A stretch of 64,000 nucleotides of DNA. Source: QUBU01 sp014337915 (GTDB lineage Bacteria; Pseudomonadota; Gammaproteobacteria; Steroidobacterales; GCA-2729495). A program made the translations under genes and the position numbers. This document shows positions 16,294 to 25,092 of the stretch, one piece after another (position 1 is the first letter of the stretch; each line of letters starts with the position of its first letter). Under the pieces are notes generated by a model that was given only the letters and a program-made list of their open reading frames with translations, was not told the DNA's origin and searched no databases. The DNA lies in the NCBI GenBank assembly GCA_030263395.1, contig SZOW01000008.1, positions 1-64,000 on the forward strand, written 5' to 3'.

Positions 16294-18381
16294 ATGAATT
16301 TCCTGAAGCGGCTGATCCGTGGCGGATTCGAGCGCCTGGAAAGCGGCCTGGACGCCGTCTGCGGCCCACGACTCAACCCGCTGGTGCAGCTGGGCGCCCT
16401 GGGCTGGCTGCTGTTCTGGCTGATCACCATCAGTGGCATCTACCTCTACATCTTCTTCGACACGGGCGTCACCCAGGCCTATGCGTCCGTGGAGGACCTG
16501 ACCCACAAGCAGTGGTGGGCCGGCGGCATCCTGCGCAGCATCCATCGCTACGCCTCCGACGGGCTGGTGGTGGTGACATTCGTCCACATGCTGCGTGAGT
16601 TCGGCATGGACCGCCTGCGCGGCGTGCGCTGGTTCGCCTGGGTGACCGGCCTGCTGCTGATCGGCTTCATCTACGTCTGCGGCATCACCGGCTACTGGAT
16701 GGTCTGGGACCAGCTGGCACAGTACGTCGCGCTGACCACCTCGCGCTGGCTGGATGCGCTGCCGATCTTCGCCGAGCCGATCTCGAGGAACTTCGTCAAC
16801 AACGCCGGGCTGAGCGGCCGGTTCTTTTCCCTCATGGCCTTCGTGCACATCGCCGCGCCGCTGCTGATGCTGCTGTTCATGTGGGTGCATATCCAGCGCT
16901 ACAGCCATGCCAGGGTATACCCGGCGCGCAACCTGACCATCGCCACCGTGGTTGCGTTGCTGGCCCTGTCGCTGGTCGAGCCGGCCCTGAGCCAGGGTGC
17001 CGCCAATCTCGACGAGCTCGCCGCCTCGGTCGGGCTCGACTGGTTCTACCTGGCGTTCTATCCGCTGATGGATGCGGTCGGCCCCGGCGGCCTGTGGGCG
17101 CTGTCGCTGGGATTCCTGCTGGTGATGGCGATCCTGCCCTGGGCGCCACCGCTGCGGCGGCCGGCGCCGGCCGTGGTGCACCTCGACAACTGCAATGGCT
17201 GTGCGCGTTGCTTCGACGACTGCCCGTACAGCGCGATCACCATGCAGCCGCGCAGCGACGGCGCGGCCTTCTCCCAGGAGGCGGTGGTCGATCCCGACCT
17301 CTGCGTGAGTTGCGGCATCTGCGCCGGTGCCTGCCCGACGGCAACACCTTTTCGCAGGGCCACCGCACTGGTGCCCGGGATCGAGTTGCCGGAGCACGGC
17401 ATCGCCGCGCTGCGGGACCGGGTGACCAGCGCCTGCCAGGGCCTGGCTGGCAAGCCCGGTGTGCTGGTGTTCCGCTGCGAGCACGGGGCCGACGTCGCCC
17501 AGCCCTCGACCGGGGCTGCTGCCGTCATCGACGTGCCCTGCGCGGGCATGGTCCCGCCATCGTTCATCGACCTGGTGATCACGCGGCACATGGCGTCCGG
17601 AGTGATGCTGGCCGGCTGCCACGAGACCGGCTGCTACCAGCGGCTCGGAACCGAGTGGACCAGCCGCCGCGTTGCTGCAACGCGAGACCCCTATCTGCGA
17701 CAGCGCATACCACGCGAGCGCGTGGCCCTGTCCTGGGCGAGTTCCGTCCAACAGGACGCGAGGTCTGCGGCCGTCGAGCAGTTTGTCGCCTCGCTGGGCG
17801 GGCTCGCCGAAGTGGCACCGCACCGGCCGGTGCCCGCCGAAGGGCAGCTGCAGGCGGCCTGGCAGGCGCCGGCGCGGCGGTGGCCGGGCTGGCTGCGCTG
17901 GCCGCTGCAGGCGTTGCTGCTGGCCGGCGCCATGTGGCCGCTCGGGTTCCTGTCGGCGCGGCCGGAAGTCGTGCTGCGGGGCGAGAACGAGGCGGTGGTG
18001 ACCCTGACTTTCAGCCATGCGGGCCGCCCACTGCAGGAGTGCCGCAAGCAGACCCCGGAGGAGCTGGCCAAGCTGCCGCCCAACATGCGCCGGCCCGTGG
18101 ATTGCGCACGCGGGCGCTGGCCGGTGTACATTGAACTGGAGCTGGATGGGCGCCAGGTATTCGCCGGCACCGAGGAACCCGCTGGCCTGTGGAACGACGG
18201 TCCCTCCAGCCTGTTCGAGCGATTCCCGGTACCCGCCGGTCCGCGGCAGGCCGTGGTCAGGCTGCGCGACAGTGGACGCGAATCCGGGTTCGACTACAGC
18301 GCCACGGCCAGCCTCGACCTGCGCCCGGGCCAGAACCTGGTCGTCGAGTTCCGGCAGCCTGGCGGCTTTACCTTCAGATGA
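16294..18381 (+). CDS. cytochrome b / 2x[4Fe-4S] ferredoxin / MvhD-like fusion protein
   Basis: A 695-residue fusion. Residues 1-285 are a cytochrome b N-terminal domain with two bis-His heme pairs, H84/H98 and H185/H199, each 14 apart as in bc complexes. Residues 295-350 are an 8Fe ferredoxin (C300-x2-C303-x2-C306-x3-C310-P and C337-x2-C340-x2-C343-x3-C347-P). Residues 388-455 look like the MvhD [2Fe-2S] subunit of Hdr/hydrogenase complexes (C395, C416, C442, C447). A membrane helix (about 535-552) leads to a C-terminal periplasmic-like beta domain. It could move electrons between quinol and a ferredoxin or Hdr-like partner. Function is not known; context ties it to the NO/O2 island. Confidence 0.9.
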   Translation: MNFLKRLIRGGFERLESGLDAVCGPRLNPLVQLGALGWLLFWLITISGIYLYIFFDTGVTQAYASVEDLTHKQWWAGGILRSIHRYASDGLVVVTFVHMLREFGMDRLRGVRWFAWVTGLLLIGFIYVCGITGYWMVWDQLAQYVALTTSRWLDALPIFAEPISRNFVNNAGLSGRFFSLMAFVHIAAPLLMLLFMWVHIQRYSHARVYPARNLTIATVVALLALSLVEPALSQGAANLDELAASVGLDWFYLAFYPLMDAVGPGGLWALSLGFLLVMAILPWAPPLRRPAPAVVHLDNCNGCARCFDDCPYSAITMQPRSDGAAFSQEAVVDPDLCVSCGICAGACPTATPFRRATALVPGIELPEHGIAALRDRVTSACQGLAGKPGVLVFRCEHGADVAQPSTGAAAVIDVPCAGMVPPSFIDLVITRHMASGVMLAGCHETGCYQRLGTEWTSRRVAATRDPYLRQRIPRERVALSWASSVQQDARSAAVEQFVASLGGLAEVAPHRPVPAEGQLQAAWQAPARRWPGWLRWPLQALLLAGAMWPLGFLSARPEVVLRGENEAVVTLTFSHAGRPLQECRKQTPEELAKLPPNMRRPVDCARGRWPVYIELELDGRQVFAGTEEPAGLWNDGPSSLFERFPVPAGPRQAVVRLRDSGRESGFDYSATASLDLRPGQNLVVEFRQPGGFTFR

Positions 18382-18397
18382 ACGCGAGACCCGTCAA

Positions 18398-18799
18398 ATG
18401 ACCCAGATCGAGTGGCGACCGGAGTTCTCGATCGGCATCGCCGATGTCGACTACGAGCATCAGGAGCTGATTGCCTGGATCAACCGCACGCTGGTTGCCA
18501 GCCTCGATGCGGCCGGCGACCGGTCAGCGGTGACGGACCTGCTGGGCGAGGTTTTCGCCAAGGTGTCCGCGCACTTCGCCCTGGAAGAGCGCGTCATGCG
18601 CGACCAGGGCTACGACCAGCTCACCGAGCACAAGCGCGACCATGAGCTGCTGCTCGACGACATCCGCGACATCATGGACGACTTCGAGTCCGGCGGTGAC
18701 CTCGTGGAGGAACGCTTCGCGACGCGCCTCAGCGAATGGTTCGGCCTGCATTTCCGGACATACGACGCGCGCTTCCACCATCGTATGTCGGGCGCCTGA
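18398..18799 (+). CDS. bacteriohemerythrin
   Basis: A 133-residue single-domain hemerythrin. All diiron ligands are in place: H21, H59, E63, H78, H82, H118 and D123, with family spacing (HF-x2-E; H-x3-H). Bacteriohemerythrins bind O2 reversibly at a diiron site and some bind NO or supply O2 to membrane oxygenases. Starting 16 bp after the fusion gene, it closes the oxidase-like operon and would suit O2 or NO delivery next to an O2-forming enzyme. Confidence 0.93.
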   Translation: MTQIEWRPEFSIGIADVDYEHQELIAWINRTLVASLDAAGDRSAVTDLLGEVFAKVSAHFALEERVMRDQGYDQLTEHKRDHELLLDDIRDIMDDFESGGDLVEERFATRLSEWFGLHFRTYDARFHHRMSGA

Positions 18800-19160
18800 A
18801 ATCGCGCGATGCAATCCCGCAGGCCGGGCACTGCCAGTCACGCAGGCCCACGGTGTGCTGGTGGCTGCTGCGCGGCCGCCGCGCCTGCGCCACGAGGCTG
18901 CGATCGGCCTGGTGATAGCGCGCCGCCGGCCGGGGCGTCGCTGACGGAACGGCAGGTGGTGCAGGGCTGAGCGCGACCCGGAGTGCAGCCAGGGCGGCAC
19001 GGCTGACGAGGCCTGCGGCGAGGACCGCAGCCACGAGGATGGCTGGAACCAGCAGCAGCGTCGTCACCAGCCCGGCCAGTGACCCACCGAGGCCGCGCCT
19101 GGCCAGTGCCCGGCGGCGGGCGCTGCTGCGGGAAACCAGAGATCCTGTGCGCTTCGGCAT
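18729..19160 (-). CDS. doubtful open reading frame, possible basic membrane protein
   Basis: A 143-residue frame in the otherwise gene-free stretch 18800-19287. It starts with a basic region and one hydrophobic segment (about 26-50) and then becomes low-complexity and Arg-rich, with a CPAC motif. Its 3' end overlaps the hemerythrin gene on the other strand by 71 bp and no convincing ribosome binding site precedes the ATG. It may be a spurious frame in GC-rich DNA. Nothing else is seen in this gap. Confidence 0.2.
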   Translation of the reverse strand: MPKRTGSLVSRSSARRRALARRGLGGSLAGLVTTLLLVPAILVAAVLAAGLVSRAALAALRVALSPAPPAVPSATPRPAARYHQADRSLVAQARRPRSSHQHTVGLRDWQCPACGIASRDFRRPTYDGGSARRMSGNAGRTIR

Positions 19161-19287
19161 GCTGGCAGTGCCCCGGCTGCGTTCCGTTCCAGATTGAAAA
19201 CCCCTGGAGTTCCAGGCTCTGGTGCAACGCTATGCCGGCGGATGCCGAAGGCGCTGTAGCGGATTGTGCGTAGCGCGGTGAGGGTAG

Positions 19288-20064
19288 TCAGACGCGATAG
19301 CTGCCCGTGGCGCGCGCCTGGCCAGGCCGGTTGGGCGGATAGCTGGCCCACTTGTCCCGGTAGTAGCGCTGGCGCAGGTCGCCGGCGGATTCGCGGTTGA
19401 ACGTCAGGTAGATGTTGCGCCGCTGGCGGTCGCTGCTGTTGGGCGGCGAGCCGTGGGGCACGTAGCAGTCGAAGAACACCACGTCGCCCGGGTCGGCCTC
19501 CAGCAGCTGGTAGTCGTCGAGCGGCTCGTAGGGTGGATCGGCGTCGGTGAGCGGCTGCCATTCCGGGCCCATGAGCGCACGCTCGTAGTTGCCGGTGGCG
19601 AGGAAGCTCAGCGCGGCATTGTCCCGGCGATTGGCATCCACGACGATCGCCATGGTGACGAAGAAGTCGGCGTAGGCATTCCAGCCGGCGGCCTGGTCCT
19701 GGTGGAGCTTGTCTGCCCGGCAGCCCGGCAGTTTGAAGTTCACCTTCTCCTTGAACAGCAGCGCGCGCTCGCCGAGCAGCGCACCGACCGCGTTCATGAC
19801 CTGCGGCGACAGCATCAGCCGGGTCATCTGCGGGTTGTGGTCGCCGAGGATGTGCTCGGCCCGCACCAGCAGGCTCTCGCCGGTGAGGGGGCTCTGCTCG
19901 TAGTAGCAGGCTTCGGCACCTTCGCGCGGCGGGTTGCTGCGCAGCTGGTCGAGGTAGTCGGACATGCTGCGCACGGCCGCGGCATCGAAGAAGCCGCGGC
20001 GCACGCAATAGCCGCGTTGCTGGAAGTCGCGGATGTCCTGGGCCGTCAGTTCCATGCCCTCCAT
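19288..20064 (-). CDS. phytanoyl-CoA dioxygenase (PhyH) family protein
   Basis: A 258-residue Fe(II)/2-oxoglutarate dioxygenase. The iron triad is H121-x-D123 (KLHQDQ) with H204 (YVPHGSPPNS), and the Arg that binds 2-oxoglutarate follows about 10-15 residues later. The family hydroxylates acyl-CoA, small alcohols or natural products and needs O2. The start at 20064 is chosen for its GGAGG, 5-6 bases upstream. It is surrounded by NO/O2 genes and stands alone in transcription direction. Substrate is unknown. Confidence 0.9.
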   Translation of the reverse strand: MEGMELTAQDIRDFQQRGYCVRRGFFDAAAVRSMSDYLDQLRSNPPREGAEACYYEQSPLTGESLLVRAEHILGDHNPQMTRLMLSPQVMNAVGALLGERALLFKEKVNFKLPGCRADKLHQDQAAGWNAYADFFVTMAIVVDANRRDNAALSFLATGNYERALMGPEWQPLTDADPPYEPLDDYQLLEADPGDVVFFDCYVPHGSPPNSSDRQRRNIYLTFNRESAGDLRQRYYRDKWASYPPNRPGQARATGSYRV

Positions 20065-20214
20065 TGTCGCCTCCACGGGCGGGCAGGGGCCTAGCTGTAG
20101 ATGTACCTATTGTCGCGCTGCCCCGGCGCGGATCCTGGCGGTGGCCGGCCGGTCCCCCCGGGCGGGCGTGATATCCTCGATCCCGGTCCAGCTGAACTGC
20201 ATTCCGGTGCCAGG

Positions 20215-20535
20215 ATGCCTGAACAACCGGGCGCTGCCCCAACCGCCGAATCGCTGCGCTCCGTGCTCAGGCAGGTGATCGATCCGGAAGTCGGCCTGGA
20301 CATCGTCGAACTCGGCCTGGTCTACGACATCCGCGTCAGCGGCAACCGCGTCGAGGTCGATTTCACCATGACGACCCCGTCCTGTCCCATGAGCGCGATG
20401 ATCCTCGACGACATCCGCGACCGGCTCGGCGCGGCGACGCCGCCCGGCACGGAGGTGGTGGCGCAGCTGGTCTGGGAGCCGCCCTGGGAGCCTGCGATGA
20501 TGGGCGAGCAGGCGCGCCGGCACTTCGGCTGGTGA
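20215..20535 (+). CDS. DUF59/MIP18-type metal-sulfur cluster assembly factor (PaaD/SufT-like)
   Basis: A 106-residue protein of the DUF59 family: LRQVIDPEVGLDIVELGLVYDIRV is the classic N-terminal block, and TTPSCPMSAMI holds the conserved reactive cysteine. Family members help insert or mature Fe-S clusters (SufT, PaaD, MIP18). The gene overlaps the next membrane-protein gene by one base (TGATG). Pairing of a DUF59 protein with NnrS-like proteins is a frequent theme in NO-handling clusters, which suggests Fe-S protection or repair from NO damage. Confidence 0.88.
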   Translation: MPEQPGAAPTAESLRSVLRQVIDPEVGLDIVELGLVYDIRVSGNRVEVDFTMTTPSCPMSAMILDDIRDRLGAATPPGTEVVAQLVWEPPWEPAMMGEQARRHFGW

Positions 20536-21617
20536 TGGCACGGGACCTGGGACGGGGCTGGCGGGTTCCGCTGCTGGTCCTCGGCATGCTCTCGCTCGCC
20601 GCTGGCGTCGACGCGGGCCTCCTGCGCCTGGGCTGGCTGCTGCCGGCACCCGGGGCAGCCACCGTCCTCGACCATGGACCGCTGATGATCTGCGGCTTCT
20701 TCGGTACGGTCATCAGCCTCGAGCGGGCCGTGGCGCTTGGGGCCCGCTGGGCGTACCTGGCACCGCTCTGTGCGGGGCTGGGCGGGCTGGCATTGCTGGC
20801 CGGCTTCAGCCCGCTTCCGGCATCGGCCCTGATGCTGGCAGGAGCCGGGCTGCTGTCCGCGGCGACCTGGCAGCTGTATCGACGCCAGCCGGCGCTGCAC
20901 ACACTCGTTCTGCTGGTGGCTGCCGCAGCCTGGGCGGCGGGCAGCGCGCTGGAAATCGCCGGGTGGGGGGTGCCTGCCGTCGTGCCGCTCTGGACTGCGT
21001 TCCTGGTGCTGACCATCGCCGGTGAGCGGCTCGAGCTGTCGCGTTTCCTGCCGCCTTCGGCTGTCGCGCGCCGGGCCTTTGCGATCATCGTGGCACTGCT
21101 GCTGGCTGGCGCGGTCGCCAGCGTGGCGGACCTGGCCGCTGGCGGATCATTGTTCGCGGCCGCACTGCTGGCGCTGGCAGCCTGGCTGCTGCGCCAGGAC
21201 ATCGCGCGCCGCACCATCCGTGAGCGCGGCCTGACCCGCTTCGTCGCCGCCTGCCTGCTGCCGGGCTATGCCTGGCTGGGGATCGGCGCACTGGTCCTGC
21301 TGGCGGATGGTGGCCTGCTGCCAGGCAGCCCGGGCTACGACGCGGGCCTGCATGCCCTGCTGATCGGCTTTGTCCTGTCCATGGTCTTTGGCCACGCGCT
21401 GATCATATTTCCGGCGGTGCTCGGCCTGCGGCTGGCCTATGGCGCGATCTTCTACGCGCCGCTGCTGCTGCTGCATCTTTCGGTATTGCTGCGTGTCGGC
21501 GGCGATCTTGCCGGCGCCGGCACGTTGCGTGGCATGGGCGGCCTGCTGACGGCGGCCGCCCTGCTGCTCTTCATCCTGACGCTGCTCGCGGCCGGCCTGC
21601 GCGCCAGGCGGAACTGA
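20535..21617 (+). CDS. NnrS-like polytopic membrane protein
   Basis: A 360-residue integral membrane protein with about 10-12 helices. DHGPLMICGFFGTVISLERAVAL near residue 48 and LHALLIGFVLSMVFGHALII near residue 270 hold histidines in membrane helices, as in NnrS relatives. I recognise the overall type, related to NnrS and often next to NO reductases, but not an exact family. It is translationally coupled to the DUF59 protein upstream. Role is probably NO tolerance or metal/heme handling. Confidence 0.7.
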   Translation: MARDLGRGWRVPLLVLGMLSLAAGVDAGLLRLGWLLPAPGAATVLDHGPLMICGFFGTVISLERAVALGARWAYLAPLCAGLGGLALLAGFSPLPASALMLAGAGLLSAATWQLYRRQPALHTLVLLVAAAAWAAGSALEIAGWGVPAVVPLWTAFLVLTIAGERLELSRFLPPSAVARRAFAIIVALLLAGAVASVADLAAGGSLFAAALLALAAWLLRQDIARRTIRERGLTRFVAACLLPGYAWLGIGALVLLADGGLLPGSPGYDAGLHALLIGFVLSMVFGHALIIFPAVLGLRLAYGAIFYAPLLLLHLSVLLRVGGDLAGAGTLRGMGGLLTAAALLLFILTLLAAGLRARRN

Positions 21618-21653
21618 TCACGCGTTCGACCCGGCCTGCATCGGCCCGGAGTT

Positions 21654-24008
21654 TCAGAAGCGCCAGGAAACGGTGGCGCCGACCTGCCGGCCGCGTGGCA
21701 GCGGGATCGCGAAGCCGCGCGGGGTGCTGCTCGGGCGGGCACCCTGCTGGGGAAACGAGGGCAGCGTCTTGTAGCGGCCATCGAAGAAGCGCAGGACATC
21801 CACCGGTCGGTCGTCGTCGAACAGGTTCTTTGCCCAGAAGGACATGTCCCAGCGGCCGATCAGCAGGCCGGTGCGCAGCCCAACCAGGCTGCGGTCGCCG
21901 GTCTCGATGAGGTTGTCCTCGGCAGCGTACCTCGAGGACTCGTAGCTCCAGTCGGCGCTGCCGTACCACTCCATTGAAGCCGTCAGCGGTTGCTGGTAGC
22001 GCAGCACCAGCGAGGCCATGTGCCGGGGAACCCGCGGTGAATCCTGCCCGGCTACACTGCCCAGCGCTTCGTTGTCGGCCGCGCTGCCATCGCTGCCGCG
22101 CAGGTCGGCCTCTTCCTGGCTGATCCACTCCCTGATTTCCGAGTCGGTCCAGCTGTAGGTCGCGCGCGCCGTGAGGTTTTCCGCCAGCTCGGCGCTGGCT
22201 TCGGCCTCCAGGCCCCAGACGCGGGTGCGGCCGGCGTTGGTGATGATCGAGGCCGTGCCGAAGCCGGGAATCTCGAGCAGTTCGGTGACCTGCTGGTTCT
22301 TCACATCGAGCCGGTAGGCCGCCAGCGCCAGGCCGAGGCCCCGCTCGGGCAGCCAGGCCTTCACGCCGATTTCGTAGTTCCAGGCGCTTTCCTCGTCCAC
22401 CGCCCGGTAGCGTTCATCGGGGACGCGCGGGTTGAAGTCCGGTGGCTTGGTGCCCTTCGAGACGTTGATGTAGTAGCTCGTGGAGTCCAGCGGCCGCCAG
22501 TCGATGGTAAACCGCGGCGTGATGTTTTCCGGAGTCGTCCTGTAGCTGGCAGCTGCCGCATTCACCGGCAGGCTGGTGACGGTCACCTCGTCTTCCGCCC
22601 AGCGCAGCTCCAGCCCGGCCGTCCAGCGCTCCGCGAAATCCCAGGCCAGCGCCCCGAACAGCGCACGGTTCTCGACTTCGTCGCGCTCGCGGTCCACGGC
22701 ATGGGCCAGTCCGGTGCAGGGGTCGATGCGGTTGCGCGAATCGACTTCCGCCTCGCCCCGGTAGTAGTAGGCGCCAAGCGTGAAGCGCAGCGGGCGGTTG
22801 GCAGGCGAGGACAGCCGCAGTTCCTGCGAGAAATCCCCGTAGTCCATGCGCTCGCGGAGCAGGAAGCTGCCCCGCGGCGGCAGGATCGGCGGCACCGGCG
22901 TGCTGCAGGTGAAGGTGCGCGGCACGCTCGGGTCGTAGCCGGCCTGGGAAGTGTCGTAGCCCTGGCTGTAGTCGTCGCGGATGAAGCCGGTAAGGCTGGT
23001 CAAGTTGTACTCGCCGAGCTCCCAGTCCAGCGTCAGGCTGCCGAGGCGCCGGTCGAGCTCGGTACCCGCGCCGCCATGCTGTTCCAGGAGGTCGGTGTAC
23101 AGATTGACCTGGTCCCGGAGCACGGCATCGCCGACGTAGTACTCGCGGCTGCGTGGCGCATCGGCGGTCCGGAAGCAGCAGTTGTTCAGCGTCGAGGGCT
23201 GCAGGTACATGGCGTAGTGATCGTCGTCGGTGCCCTGCCAGCCGAGCTTCAGCGTGATGTCCAGACTTTCGGTTGCCTGGAACAGCAGCTTCGCCGACAC
23301 CTCGTCGGACTCCTCACCGCCGATGTCGCTGCCGTCGCGCAGGTTGGTCCACTCGCCGCCGTACTCGTGGTGCCCGGCACCGACCAGGAAGCGCAGGCGC
23401 GGCGTGGCCAGCGGCCCGCTGACCCAGCCGGAGACGTCGAAGCTGTCATGCTGTGCGACGCTGCTGCGCAACTGTCCCTCGAGCTGGGCGGAGGGCTGCC
23501 GGGTCACGTAGTTCACGGCGCCGACATAGGTGTTGCGGCCGAACTGGGCGGATTGCGGTCCGCGCATGATCTCCACGCGCTCGACCTGGTCGAGGTCGGT
23601 GCTGAGCAGTGCCGCGCCGACGTAGACGCCATCGACGAAAGTGTTGCCGGCATTGGAGTTGGCAACCCCATTGCGCATCGTGGTGACGCCACGGAACACC
23701 GGGCGGTAGGAGGCGGGCTGGCGACCGAGTGCGGAATTCAGCGCGAAGCCGGGGGTGAAGCGGGCGATATCGCCCAGGTCCGCCAGGCCCAGCGCTTCGA
23801 TGCTCTCGGCCGGGAAAGCGGTGACGGCCACCGGCACGTCGAGGATGCTCTCCTCGCGTTTGCGCGCGGTGACGATTATCTCGGCCATTTCGGCGTGGAC
23901 CGAGGCGGCAGCAGGCAGCGCGCCAGCTGCCTGGGCGCCGAGGACTGCAGCAACGGCTGCGCAGGCGGCCAGCAACACGGGATTCTCCCCCCGAATACCG
24001 GTTACCAT
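21654..24008 (-). CDS. TonB-dependent outer membrane receptor
   Basis: A receptor of about 784 residues. After a signal sequence it has a plug domain (EIIVTARKREESILDVPVAVTA, then VERVEIMRGPQSAQFGRNTYVGAVNYVT) and a 22-strand barrel ending in the aromatic terminus VSWRF. This subfamily is abundant in lipid-, steroid- and polymer-degrading Proteobacteria and takes up siderophores or hydrophobic and large substrates through TonB energy. The start is uncertain; 24008 gives a normal signal peptide, with TTG at 24077 as an alternative. It is divergent from the alpha/beta hydrolase genes at 24151, which may share its substrate. Confidence 0.92.
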   Translation of the reverse strand: MVTGIRGENPVLLAACAAVAAVLGAQAAGALPAAASVHAEMAEIIVTARKREESILDVPVAVTAFPAESIEALGLADLGDIARFTPGFALNSALGRQPASYRPVFRGVTTMRNGVANSNAGNTFVDGVYVGAALLSTDLDQVERVEIMRGPQSAQFGRNTYVGAVNYVTRQPSAQLEGQLRSSVAQHDSFDVSGWVSGPLATPRLRFLVGAGHHEYGGEWTNLRDGSDIGGEESDEVSAKLLFQATESLDITLKLGWQGTDDDHYAMYLQPSTLNNCCFRTADAPRSREYYVGDAVLRDQVNLYTDLLEQHGGAGTELDRRLGSLTLDWELGEYNLTSLTGFIRDDYSQGYDTSQAGYDPSVPRTFTCSTPVPPILPPRGSFLLRERMDYGDFSQELRLSSPANRPLRFTLGAYYYRGEAEVDSRNRIDPCTGLAHAVDRERDEVENRALFGALAWDFAERWTAGLELRWAEDEVTVTSLPVNAAAASYRTTPENITPRFTIDWRPLDSTSYYINVSKGTKPPDFNPRVPDERYRAVDEESAWNYEIGVKAWLPERGLGLALAAYRLDVKNQQVTELLEIPGFGTASIITNAGRTRVWGLEAEASAELAENLTARATYSWTDSEIREWISQEEADLRGSDGSAADNEALGSVAGQDSPRVPRHMASLVLRYQQPLTASMEWYGSADWSYESSRYAAEDNLIETGDRSLVGLRTGLLIGRWDMSFWAKNLFDDDRPVDVLRFFDGRYKTLPSFPQQGARPSSTPRGFAIPLPRGRQVGATVSWRF

Positions 24009-24150
24009 GATCTGTCGCGCGACCGCTGTGCTGCAACTGTGGAAAATGCCGAGGTACTGCGACATCGGGTCGTTCAACCACCTGCCGGCTGGACAAGCCG
24101 GGCGCGGTGGGTAACCCTGCGGCGATCTTCCTGACTTGCGGAGACTGCGC

Positions 24151-25092
24151 GTGCCTGGGACCTCGATCTGGCGCCGCCTGATGCCTGGCCTGTTGTCGAT
24201 GCTGCTCGCTGCAGCAGCAGCCTCCGCGGCACCTCAGGTCACGATGGTCGCCGCTGCCGATGGCCTGCCGCTCTGCGTGGCCGAGGCCGGCAATCCGCAG
24301 GGTCCCGTGCTGTTGCTGCTGCACGGGTTCGGGCAGTCCCATGCGGTATTCACGCGCCAGTTCAGCGGCGAACTGGCCCGGGAATTCAGGTTGATTGCGC
24401 CTGACATGCGCGGCCACGGCTGTTCGGGCAAGCCCTGGACCGAGGCCGCCTATGCCGGTCCCGGGCCCTGGGCCGGGGACATTGCCGCCAGCCTGCGGGC
24501 CTTCGGGGTGGAACGGCCGGTGGTCATCGTCGGCTGGTCGGCCGGTGGCTACTGGGCCCTGGATTACCTGCGCGTGCAGGGTGCGGCCACCGTGGCCGGG
24601 CTGGTGCTGGCCGGTTCGCACGGCGGACTGGTCAGCGCGGAACTCGACCCGGGCCTCGCGGCCAGGATTGCCGCCGCGCGGGCCGCTGCGGCCGCAGCCC
24701 CGCTGGACATCGACACTGCCATCGCACAGGCGGAGCAGGCCCCGGGCCGGATGGCAGCACAGCCTCTGCCGGCCGACATCGCGCGCATCATGTCGGCCAG
24801 CACACTCATGTTGCCGGCCTACGTGCGTCGCGCCATGGGCGGCTGGAACCTGGACAACAGCGATCTTGCGCCGCGGCTTGGCCTGCCGTTGCTGTTCATC
24901 GTCGGCAGCGCGGATGTGGTGGCGCCGCCGGCCCAGGTCAAGGCGGTGGCTGCGCGCCTGCCCGGTGCCGAGGTGCTGGTCTACGACGGTGCCGGCCATG
25001 CGACCTTTGCCGAGCAGCCCGCGCACTTCGACCGTGACGTGGCGATGTTCGCGCGCCGTGCCTACGCCGCTGCCGGGACGGCGCCGCAATGA
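24151..25092 (+). CDS. secreted alpha/beta hydrolase
   Basis: A 313-residue alpha/beta hydrolase with a signal peptide (about residues 1-26). The oxyanion region is LLHGFGQS, the nucleophile elbow GWSAGG, the acid is in GSADVV and the catalytic histidine in GAGHATF. It likely cleaves an ester or similar bond in the periplasm. A GTG at 24151 has GGAG at a good distance and is preferred over TTG at 24136. The stop overlaps the next hydrolase start by 4 bp. It is divergent from a TonB receptor, suggesting processing of imported substrate. Confidence 0.85.
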   Translation: MPGTSIWRRLMPGLLSMLLAAAAASAAPQVTMVAAADGLPLCVAEAGNPQGPVLLLLHGFGQSHAVFTRQFSGELAREFRLIAPDMRGHGCSGKPWTEAAYAGPGPWAGDIAASLRAFGVERPVVIVGWSAGGYWALDYLRVQGAATVAGLVLAGSHGGLVSAELDPGLAARIAAARAAAAAAPLDIDTAIAQAEQAPGRMAAQPLPADIARIMSASTLMLPAYVRRAMGGWNLDNSDLAPRLGLPLLFIVGSADVVAPPAQVKAVAARLPGAEVLVYDGAGHATFAEQPAHFDRDVAMFARRAYAAAGTAPQ

